From the NCBI GenBank assembly GCA_018398585.1, contig JAGTTD010000001.1:374501-438500 (forward strand): a DNA stretch of 64,000 bases, written 5' to 3'. This DNA is from Simmondsia chinensis. Its lineage: Eukaryota > Streptophyta > Magnoliopsida > Caryophyllales > Simmondsiaceae. Below, piece by piece: positions 55,321-64,000 of the stretch. Every line of letters begins with the position of its first letter. Position 1 is the first letter of the stretch. The position numbers and the translations under genes were made by a program. A model generated the notes under the pieces. The model was not told the DNA's origin, made no database searches, and was given only the letters and a program-made list of their open reading frames with translations.

Positions 55321-57633
55321 CTAATAATAATAATTTTTTTCCTTCTCCATAAGGTGAATCTTCTATATATTATAGCCAAGTTTCTCTACTCTCAGAAGTC
55401 TCTAAACTCCAATTCAAGCAATTTTAAAGAGATGTTACCAAAAATCTCTAAACTTCAATCCAAAAAATTCTAAAGGGATGTTATTTAATATTCTAGGTCA
55501 TAAAGAAGAAAACAAAAAATAGATCAAAAATAATTATTCATGTATTTTTTTGAACAGAATTATTCATGTATTTATTCACAGTAATTTAATACGCCACTGA
55601 CATATAAAAATAAAAGAGCAAATAAAATTTTAACATGTAATAAATTTTATATGTGATAATATATAAACTTATATTTTTAAAATATAAATATTATTCGTAT
55701 ATCTCACGGATAAAACCGAAAACTCATAAACTGTATGATATTTAAGAAAATAACGGTGGGTGCAGTCCGGTGGCATAGTTTGCTGCCTTATGTGTTGGAT
55801 CTTATAAACTTTGATCTTTCGATAATTTAGTCTCAGCCTTTGGACATCTTCGTGTTCAAAAAAAAAAAAAAAGCTCCGGTGGCTGGCGCGTAATTGATTT
55901 AGTGGTCGTCTTTGACCCCTTATACTTTTGCCACCTGGCACCCAAGCTGGCACCTCAATTAGTCAATGGTTAAAATACATCTAATTACATGTTAAACTAA
56001 TGTTATCCCGTACAATATATGGAGTATGTTTATATTTTTAAATATAATTTATATATAATTATATTAAAATTTTATTAAATTTTATAAAAAATACAACATT
56101 ATATACTTTATAAAATGACATAGTAAAGAACTTGAATTCTTATTTTTTCTTTTTTGTAAACAACACTCTCGTAAAATTTGCTTAGATTAGAGTTTGAAAG
56201 CTTTTGATGACCCCCTTTAGAATTATTTGAATTGGGATTTAGAGGCTTTTGGAGATGAGGGTGCTTAATAATAATATATAGAAGATGAAATATAAAAACT
56301 TTATTAAATTTAAAAAATATAGTTAATTTATTATTAATTTTATATTTTAATTATCTCTTATGACATTATCTAGTATAAAAATTAAAGTATATATATTTTT
56401 AATATGTTTCCTAATATATAGGCCTCCATGATCGCTGCAACCATAATTGACTTTAATAAAGACGAGGTTTCATTTTAAATTGGATTTGGGCTGGGATTAC
56501 AACTCATTAATTCCAAAAACACATTATTTGGTAGCTCATTAAATTCTCATTTATTAACAAGATTTTCCGTTAAGAAAGTATAACGATGCTGTAAAGGGAC
56601 ACCAATGTCTGAAAAATCAGGAGAAGAGCTTCAAACTCGTGATCTCGTACGTGGAGGTGAGTATTCTGAATAGTATACCAAATCGAACGGATTCATTAAT
56701 GTCATAATAATAATAAGGTGAAACGCAATGTGTCATCAGGTTGAGTATCGAAAACCTAATTATTTTAAAAGTATTAAGTTGTTCAGTGTGAAATCACGAA
56801 AGAATCGATGATGCAAACCACCTTGTTTTACATGGACAATTAGAAGAAAACAGAGGCGGGTATATTGTAAGTTGTTGGACTTTCCACACGGGTCAAGCTC
56901 CCGTGCAAATCCTTGGGTTAGAGGTATTCAATTCAGCTTAAGTCCATTCCTTCATTTCCCATATGTTGGTGTCCTACTTAGGTAAAAGTTGTATCCTTTT
57001 CACCGATATAAAAAAAGGACACATATTGTAAGATTATTAAAAGTTTTTAAAAGAGTTATTAGACATTTATTTAAATCTAATTGATATAAAAAAAATTATA
57101 TCATTAACTTAACTGTAATTTAATTACCAAACTAAATCGACACAACATATTTTATAGACGAATTAAATTGACGCAATTGAAAGTAAAAAAACCAAATTAA
57201 TAAAATAAACAAAGTACGTGAAGTTTTGGCGTAAAAACCGTTAAATATAAGGTATGTTATTGCCATGGTAAAATTCTTTTTGTTAAAGTAAGATTATAAT
57301 TTTTAAGATAATTTTATAACTTTAATTATTTATGAGTCATATTATTAATTTAATAATAATAATTTTTATCCCAAATATATATATATAATATATATAACAA
57401 TTTGGTGTAAGAAAATAGGTGGACAAGTCCGTGAACTGGCAGTACCCTCTCCACATGGTGTCACTGTCACTCTTGTTGGTCACTGAGCTGTCCTCCTTTC
57501 CTATTCTGTACCCTTTTTTATCACTTTGTAAATTTGCATTTTTTTGGAATAAATATACAAAATTATTATTACCATAATAAAAATTATTATTATTTATTAT
57601 TTTTATATAATTTTTTATAAATTATATTGTTGC
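55321..57633. other. AT-rich gene-free stretch
   Basis: Positions 55755-55875 may be a SINE (CAGTCCGGTGGCATAGTTTG, ending in a 15-A run). Positions 56885-57010 carry another (CACACGGGTCAAGCTCCCGT, GTCCTACTTAGGTAAAAG). Positions 57145-57370 and 57560-57633 are AT-rich MITE-like remnants. I see no gene. Confidence 0.4.
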
Positions 57634-58440
57634 TGTTGGGATTCACACAACCAAGCACAACAAAGCGAAAACAACAAAAGAATATCGAAACAAGACACCG
57701 ATATTTTAATGTGGAAACCCTCTCTCAACTAGAGAAAAAACCACGGGACCCAATATGTACCACAATCCATTATGGAATTAAGGATTACAATCTCTGATTA
57801 TAACCCCTAACCTTACATATAATCATCAATTGTCAATATGACTATTGCACGGTAAGTCACCAACCCTCTCCAAGTGTAACTGCTGCACTTCGAGCCACCA
57901 GCTCTCTCAAAGTGTAGCTGCTGCACGGTGAGCCACCAACCCTCTCAAAATGTAACTACTACAAGGTAAGTCACCAACCCTCTCCAAGTGGCTTCCGTAC
58001 GGTGAGCCACCAACCCTCCAAAACGTAACTTTGAATAGATAAAGCTACAAAAACTCTCTTATCAATGTCTCTTAATCACTAAACCTCTCAACACCAATGT
58101 CTCTCAATCACTAAACCTCTCGACATCAATCTCTCTCTCTCTCTCTCTCTCTCGGGGCACCCCTTTATAAAACTTATATGCTCTACATCTTTTCTCTCTT
58201 TTTTCTCCCCTTTAACCCTCAATCTTTAACCCCTATTTATAATAAGTTACCTAAATCTAATCCAATTTTAAATATTAATTTGAATTAAACTTATTTAGGT
58301 AACCCAATTTTAGTCAAATATCTCTCAAATCAAATCTAAATCATATTTAAACCATATCAAATTAATATTAATTTTGAAATAAATAATATTCTAACAAAAT
58401 AAAATATGACTAAATAATAAAATATAGCTTGGACCCAACA
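57634..58440 (-). mobile_element. Solo LTR, 807 bp, with internal 38-bp tandem repeat
   Basis: Perfect ends TGTTGGG...CCCAACA. The flanks are GTTGC and ATTGC (4 of 5). The block AATGTGGAAACCCTCTCTCA, then AAAAACCACGGG, parallels the LTRs at 467-2220, so the element probably pointed left. About five units of 38 bp (GCACGGTGAGCCACCAACCC, TCTC.AA.TGTAACT) lie at 57847-58030. A CT run is at 58131-58152. Confidence 0.85.
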
Positions 58441-58809
58441 ATTGCTTTAATAATAATACATTTTTTAATTATTCATATATGTCTGTTTTATAAACTAATT
58501 AAAAATAACCCTATTAATTAGTTATTTTGATAATCAAGTATGTCTCGTGTTTAATCAAGTTACTATCTTCCGTTATAAATGATCGTGACTTATAGATTGC
58601 CTTCGGGTCTCTCCGACCAAAAAGTCACTCTCTCTCCTTAATAATGGGCCACTGCTAAGCTAACCATAGTTAATGCACAGTGAAAGGGATTAAGTAAACA
58701 AAATTAGCGGATGTGTTTCACTAATTAAGGAATGCTGCCATTAATTTATAATATATATTTTGTTTCGTTCTTTGAGGTCTTTCGCTCATTGCTGCAGACC
58801 AATTTCTCG

Positions 58810-58943
58810 GATTGGGAGTCATCGGAAACAGCCTCTTTTCAGGGTAGCCCCCTGAAGGGGGAAGGCTACGTACATCTACCCCCTAGACTCTGCTTATGCG
58901 GGAGCCCTTAGAGGCACTGGGTTTGTTGTTGTTGTTGTTGTTG
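58810..58943 (+). mobile_element. 5'-truncated copy of the LINE/SINE 3' end
   Basis: TCGGAAACAGCCTCTTTTCA, GGGGGAAGGCTACGTACATC, GCGGGAGCCCTTAGAGGCAC and a long TTG run (about seven units). No TSD found. Confidence 0.85.
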
Positions 58944-60179
58944 TATAAGAAATTTCACCAATCTCAGTTTTGATAATGAAGTTTTTTTCTGCATCATTTA
59001 ACTAATGATGTTGACGCATGTAATGCGATTTCAAGCAAAGTTACATTGTAATGAAACACGATCCAAGGGTTATCAAGAGGCTCAACTTAGCACACATGAA
59101 GTCAAGTACAAGTTCAATTGTTCAAGGGATTCGAATTAAAAAGAAACGATCAAAGTTCTAAATCTATATGTGATAGCATCGATCTCCCACAGAGGACTAT
59201 CATAACCCTATAACGACCGAGCAGCTTCCAAGCAATCCGATTCGATAATGACACGAGTGAAGCCTTCGCAAATAGCAAAATGACAGGTAGCTCGAATCGC
59301 ACGACTAGGCAAAATCATAACCACGCCAACTATCAAACAGAGATTCATAATGATCTCCAACCGCTGTATAAAGGATGGAGTATTAAGAATAAAGGCTAAA
59401 GAGATGCAACTGTTATATTAATATAGGTAAGAAGAAGGATAGAGTATTAGGTTGTCAGTTACGACTTCTATAGGTGTTTTTTGTTATTTTCTCTTTCACG
59501 CACTATATTTGCGCTTTTTGAATCTCTTTATAAGATACCAGTTTTATATTGCGAGTTTTTCTCATGACTTATCAGAAAAAAAAAAAGAAAGAAAAAGGAA
59601 GGAGTAATGATTAGAAGAGGCCAAAGGGGGGAGTCCAGAATGGTTGGTTTTGATATGATTCTGAGCGGTCAAACTCGATGCAAAATCTATGCAAACTGGG
59701 GGCATAATCTCCCTTGCCATTCAGAATAATAATACTTCTCGCCATTCTCACCTCCTCTTCCTTTTATTATTAGTCCATTTTCTACACTCTTGTGCACATT
59801 CAACTTTCGAGTTCGTTCGTGTATAATATTAATCTTGTACTTGTTATGATTTAAAATCGATTGAACACAGTCAACCACTGAATCAAATTTCAAATGAAGC
59901 AATCAAACGCTTGATTGACCAATTCCGTGAAGTATATTGTACAGGTATGAAAATATTACAAGTATAGAATATAGTATTAGGGAAGAGAGGAAGGAGAGAG
60001 ATAGGTTAGATAGAAACGGTGGGAAAGACTTAAGAGAGAGAATAACATTTATTTCATCCATTGTACCTCTCTTCTAACTAAAGTCCTCTATGTATTAACT
60101 TAGGAGAGGGGTATAGTTAGAATATAAGACTTAGTCTATTTATTTATACCTAAAGTATACCGCACTGAACTTTTATATT
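58944..60179. other. Gene-free stretch
   Basis: Low-complexity, AT-rich spacer with an A run at 59576-59585. The minus frame at 59687-59902 has no recognisable domain. Nothing else is supported. Confidence 0.4.
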
Positions 60180-60455
60180 TTTGATTGTATCGTGCCTTCG
60201 CCTATTAGCTTAAGCTTTTAGAAAAATTAGTTCCTTAACATGGCATCAAAGCGTTGTCAGCCAATAGGTCACAAGTTTTAATCCCAATTTGATTATTAGT
60301 ATAATTTAAGCACAAGATATGAGGTGGGCCAATGTATATCCATGCTTCAAGCCTAATTGGCATTTGCCTGATTGGATATTTTAGAGTATAAAACCAATCT
60401 TGGGCATTCACCCATCAACTTAAACTTTTGATAAAGTTGGTTCCTTAACAGGGTT
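60180..60455 (+). mobile_element. TRIM-like element
   Basis: LTR-like ends (CCTATTAGCTTAAGCTTTTA...TTCCTTAACA at 60198-60241; GAGTATAAAACCAATCTTGG to TTCCTTAACA at 60383-60450). Primer-binding site TGGCATCAAAGC directly after the first. The interior is about 140 bp. Same family as 40618-40905. Confidence 0.75.
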
Positions 60456-60488
60456 CCTTTTTTTATCGGGAAATGATATAGAAATTTA

Positions 60489-60775
60489 GGCCTCGTTTTG
60501 TTGCCATATCAATTGAATTCCTATGGAAAGTTGTATTTCACGAGATCTCAATTCCTATATCAACTTTCCAATAAATAGGTAAAATAAGTTAAAAACGAAG
60601 AAATTAGAACTTACTTATGGGCGCTAAATATGTGACTTTCTGCATTTTGAAAAAAAAAAAAAATTGCTAAACAACTACTACTTCCTGCATTTTGCTAATT
60701 CTTGCCAACCAAAGAAGAGCTCAAATCCCTACTTCACATTAATTTGTATCCACTTCTTACCAACCAAATAAGGCC
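60489..60775. mobile_element. PIF/Harbinger-like MITE, 287 bp
   Basis: Ends GGCCTCGTTTTGTTGCCA and ACCAACCAAATAAGGCC, with TTA on both sides (60486-60488, 60776-60778). Short subterminal similarity to 23556-24862. Confidence 0.75.
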
Positions 60776-60778
60776 TTA

Positions 60779-61974
60779 GAATTCATGAAAAGTAAGTATT
60801 TGTCCCCTTTTTTTTCGATAAATTGCGACAAAGTTGCCATATAAGCAGACCACTCGCTAGTTGAGGCATAAGTCCAACCGTAACAAAATGGGGACCAAAA
60901 AATGGATAACACAAAACAAAAGGACAGAACAACAAGAAAATACTCTTGCCCCAAACACGACACAGCAGACACTGAGTATTTGTCCTCTTATTGGGTTACC
61001 AAGAAATTCATAGAATATGGGAAATGAAATTCTTTTGTATACGAGAACTATCTTGCCTAAGGGATTAGGTAAATTCTAATTTATTGTCCAATCTAAAACT
61101 AACATTCGTTTCTAGTAAAAACTGTAATATTATTTAGCACTCACGTGTGTTTTTCATTTGAAGGAGGTGTTCAAAAGTGGGCGAACTGTGCAGTTTGGCT
61201 GGGACTTTTTCGTGTTTATATTCATATTGTGCGAGGGTCTCGGAAATGGAATCAACCCGAACACAACTCGTTTATTAACTGGATTAGGAACTCTCAACCC
61301 AATTATTAAATGCTAGTTCGTCAATTTACAAATAAGTTAATAATACACCTCAAGGTTGATATTAGCAATGAAATATACATGAAAATTTTATTTATCAAAC
61401 TAAACTATGGAAATAAACTTATTACATATAGTTCAAATTATCAAATGGATAATAACAATAGTATATCACTCAAATATCTAATATAACTAGACGGGTCAAA
61501 CTGGTCACATGTCAAGCCAAATTCAACCCAATTACCTAAATAGGTTCAAAGGGTCATCCCAAATTTAACATGGTTTCTAAACCTTGACCCAAATCTGGTA
61601 TCTTCATTTCGTGTCAAATTTTATCAGCTCTAGATTTTCTGCCATAAATCAGTGTTAATTCTAACATTAGACTTTATTGAAATAACTTCAACTATATAAG
61701 GACTAAATTAATACAATTAAAAATATAAATATTTAATTAACATAATAAGCAAAATACGAGAAATAAAACATAATAGATAATCCCAACGGAAGGCCAAGAT
61801 GCCAGCCCACAAATTCAATTTGGTACAGTAATCATGTGGATAATAATGTAGATTATAGTAGCTAGCTTGTACATAGTTGTACATTATTAGGATTGCATGA
61901 ATTATTTTGCCAAATTGGATTTCTTATATCTTGGACCCCATTATAGATATGAGATTTCAATACTTTATAATTCG
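60779..61974. other. Gene-free stretch
   Basis: Positions 61180-61620 hold worn repeat-like text (CAACCCGAACACAACTCG, AGCCAAATTCAACCCAATTA). Positions 61690-61760 are MITE-like. I see no gene. Confidence 0.4.
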
Positions 61975-61993
61975 TTACAAAGAGTATAAAACA

Positions 61994-62233
61994 TCAAAGA
62001 GGGTACCAACACATAGACACCGGATCTCATTAGAACTCCGAAATTAAGCCTGCTTGGGCGAGAGAAGTACCAAGATGAGTCACCTTCTGGGAAGTCCTCA
62101 CCCTCAGGTTGGAAGCACTCAAAAACAGCCTCTCTTCAGGGGTAATACCCTGAAGGGGGAAGGCTGCGTACATTCGCCCCCTCCCCCCCAACCCCGCTTA
62201 GGCGGGAGCCCTTGGGGCACTGGATATGTTGCT
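61994..62233 (+). mobile_element. 5S rRNA-headed SINE, full length, with 19-bp TSD
   Basis: Flanked by TTACAAAGAGTATAAAACA (61975-61993) and TTACAAAGAGTATTAAACA (62234-62252). Head GGGTACCAACACATAGACAC, CGGATCTCATTAGAACTCCG, AAATTAAGCCTGCTTGGGCG; junction GTCCTCACCCTCAGGTTGG; tail half AACAGCCTCTCTTCAGGG, AAGGCTGCGTACATTCG, GGCGGGAGCCCTTGGGGC. The 240-bp length defines a complete copy. Confidence 0.95.
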
Positions 62234-62249
62234 TTACAAAGAGTATTAA

Positions 62250-62450
62250 ACAGTTTACGAGCTTTTATCCCTCAATTTAAGTTTTTGGGACAATTAGTTC
62301 TTTGACACGGTTTTAAAGCGTTGCCAACTAAAAGATCACAAGTTCAAATCTTAACATCTTTCACTTTCAATATTAACATAATTTAAGCACAAGATATGAT
62401 GTGGTCATATACATTTTCCACACTTCACACCCAATAATTACCTTTACATT
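62250..62450 (+). mobile_element. TRIM-like element, partial
   Basis: TTTGACACGGTTTTAAAGCG (decayed primer-binding site), AAAAGATCACAAGTTCAAAT, ATTTAAGCACAAGATATGAT. It follows directly after a 5S-SINE. Confidence 0.6.
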
Positions 62451-62882
62451 ACCTTTATAAAGAATTGACATCAAGGTTCTTCATTCATAAGGATATCTAT
62501 ATTATTTTTCACTTAGAATATAATAATCTATCTGTGATTAAAAAAATATAAAAGTACGTTTTTCTTAAAATATATTTTGTCATTTGCCTTTATAAGTATA
62601 GGTATCAAAAAAATATATATATATGATTTTTTTTACATGGAAACTGCATAAATGGAGTTGAATTGTCTAAGATTAACATTGTAATCATTTAGTTAATTAG
62701 AAAAATATATAATCATTTACAAACAAAATTTTGATTTATGAGAATGCCCTTAATAAATACAAAATATATGCATATATTCCATAAATTATTATAAATGAAA
62801 TCATTTATTAATAGAAAAAAGGAGTGCCTATGGATTATAAATGAATCCTAAAAAAGGTATGCCCGCCGCTGTCACGTTGGTC

Positions 62883-62885
<3 letters not shown>

Positions 62886-62921
<36 letters not shown>
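62886..62921. repeat. TA microsatellite
   Basis: About 17 TA units, directly before a 5S-SINE. Confidence 0.9.
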
Positions 62922-62925
<4 letters not shown>

Positions 62926-62945
62926 CACATATACACGATATCACC

Positions 62946-63181
62946 TACTAGGTACTAATACATCGGATTCTATTAGAACTTTGAAATTAAGCGTGTTTGG
63001 ACGAGAATAGTATTAGGATGAGTGACCTCTTGGGAAGTCCTCATATTGCCAACAGTATAAGGTTGGGGGTCCTTGGAAACAGCCTCTCGGAAGGATTACA
63101 CCCTAAAGAAATAAGGGTGCGCACATCCACCCCCAGACCCCGCTTAGACAAGAGCTCTTGAGGCATTGGGTCTATTGTTGT
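62946..63181 (+). mobile_element. 5S rRNA-headed SINE, near full length
   Basis: Head TAGGTACTAATACATCGGAT, TTGAAATTAAGCGTGTTTGG, GGATGAGTGACCTCTTGGGA; linker CCAACAGTATAAGGTTGGGG; tail half GGAAACAGCCTCTCGGAAGG, GTGCGCACATCC, AGAGCTCTTGAGGC. Weak possible duplication TATCACCTAC / TACCACCTAT. Confidence 0.9.
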
Positions 63182-63199
63182 ATACCACCTATCGTAACA

Positions 63200-63480
63200 C
63201 CCACAGGATAATGAACCACAAATCGAAATAATAATCACGAACAAGAGGGGACAAGGAAGAACACCGAAATTTACGTGGTTCAGCCAAAATCTACACCCAC
63301 GAAGGGAAGCACAATAATTTCATTAATATCATTGGAGTTTATATGAGACGTCTCAGCTCTCAATCCTCTCAAACCCTAATAGTAACATATACATTCCGTA
63401 TATATATAAAGCCTCACACTAAAACCCTAGTATGTCATAGGTCTCGATATAATCGTGCTCCACATATAACCCAATAGAAA
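63200..63480 (-). repeat. LTR fragment
   Basis: CACCGAAATTTACGTGGTTC, AGCC and a downstream AAACCCTA/TATATATAAAG region look like the complement of a Copia LTR R/U5 region. No ends or duplication were fixed. Confidence 0.4.
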
Positions 63481-63740
63481 ATAATTTTTTTTGTACATGG
63501 CATAATTGTGAAATAATAGGATTGGCAACCAGAAAAAGAAACGACATTAACTTACTAGCGAAACTAATAAGTGGAGCTCCATGACTTATATTCAAGAATG
63601 TGGTACTACCCATCTATTAAATGAATAATAAATAATAAATGATAAATAATTACTTATGAAAACTTCAAATAAAATTAAATAACAATACAAAAGTTTATGA
63701 TTATAGGGCTTGCTTCATCAAGTAAAGCAAAAAAAAAATA

Positions 63741-63924
63741 GCAACATTTCCAATGTCCCAAAGACTCCCATAGCTTTCCCCCTTTAGGGTGAACCCTCAA
63801 CTTGAGAGGTGCAACACGAGGACTTCCCAGGAGGTCACTCATCTTGGTACTACTTTTGCCCAAGCACACTTAATTTCAGAGTATTAATGAGATTTAGTAC
63901 TTGCGTGTTGGTACCTTCTTAGGT
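63741..63924 (-). mobile_element. 5S rRNA-headed SINE with internal deletion
   Basis: Minus strand: AAGGTACCAACACGCAAGTA, TGAAATTAAGTGTGCTTGGG, AGATGAGTGACCTCCTGGGA, GTGTTGCACCTCTCAAG, then only parts of the 3' half. Flanks CTTGCTTCATCAAGTAAAGC and CTTACTTGATCAAGCAAAA look like a worn duplication. Confidence 0.85.
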
Positions 63925-64000
63925 ACTTACTTGATCAAGCAAAAGTACATATTCTTAAAAAAAATAAAATCATAAAACAAAAGGAACATAATTTAACTGG

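Noticed and set aside
57847..58030. CRISPR-like array
   Set aside because: Units are contiguous with no unique spacers and sit inside a plant LTR.
62054..62305. 83-codon plus-strand frame
   Set aside because: Lies almost wholly in a 5S-headed SINE.

Overview
This 64-kb window is nuclear DNA of a higher plant, most likely a eudicot. The protein-coding genes have short exons, GT-AG introns and CT-rich leaders. The spacers are AT-rich and packed with plant-type transposable elements. I cannot name the species.

Genes sit in the left 38 kb. In order they are: the 3' end of an unrecognised gene (+, 2-333, partial); a complete five-exon clade-F-like protein phosphatase 2C (+, 8682-12985); a box C/D snoRNA locus with a telo-box/Site II promoter, one intact copy and one copy split by an insertion (+, about 13.9-15.5 kb); a four-exon APR-like thioredoxin-fold membrane protein (-, 17638-21438); a single-exon PORR-domain organelle RNA-splicing protein (-, 25812-27026); and a complete eight-exon QUASIMODO2-type pectin methyltransferase (-, 29350-36625). 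From 38 to 64 kb I find one gene, an intron-containing elongator tRNA-Met (-, 52940-53027). The rest is a transposon graveyard. The protein-coding genes do not form a pathway; they are ordinary neighbours.

The most interesting content is the repeats. (1) A SINE family has a 5' head that is a 5S rRNA gene copy and a 3' half identical in layout to the 3' end of an RTE-type LINE. Both end in TTG repeats, and the LINE is also present (21764-22572). At least six copies with a 5S head, plus several tail-only copies, lie in the window, many with target-site duplications (TSDs). One insertion is only 29 bp long. (2) TRIM-like mini-retrotransposons share a roughly 75-bp LTR and a tRNA-Met primer-binding site. 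(3) Copia elements have lost most of their coding region, one of them fusing gag directly to the end of integrase. (4) There are several solo LTRs, two of them in the last QUA2 intron. (5) hAT-like elements carry the TIR TAGGGGTGTAAAT with 8-bp TSDs. (6) PIF/Harbinger-like elements have TTA duplications. (7) There are several tRNA-derived SINEs.

All exon joins were derived by hand from reading frame, splice sites and remembered family sequences. No alignment or search was run.
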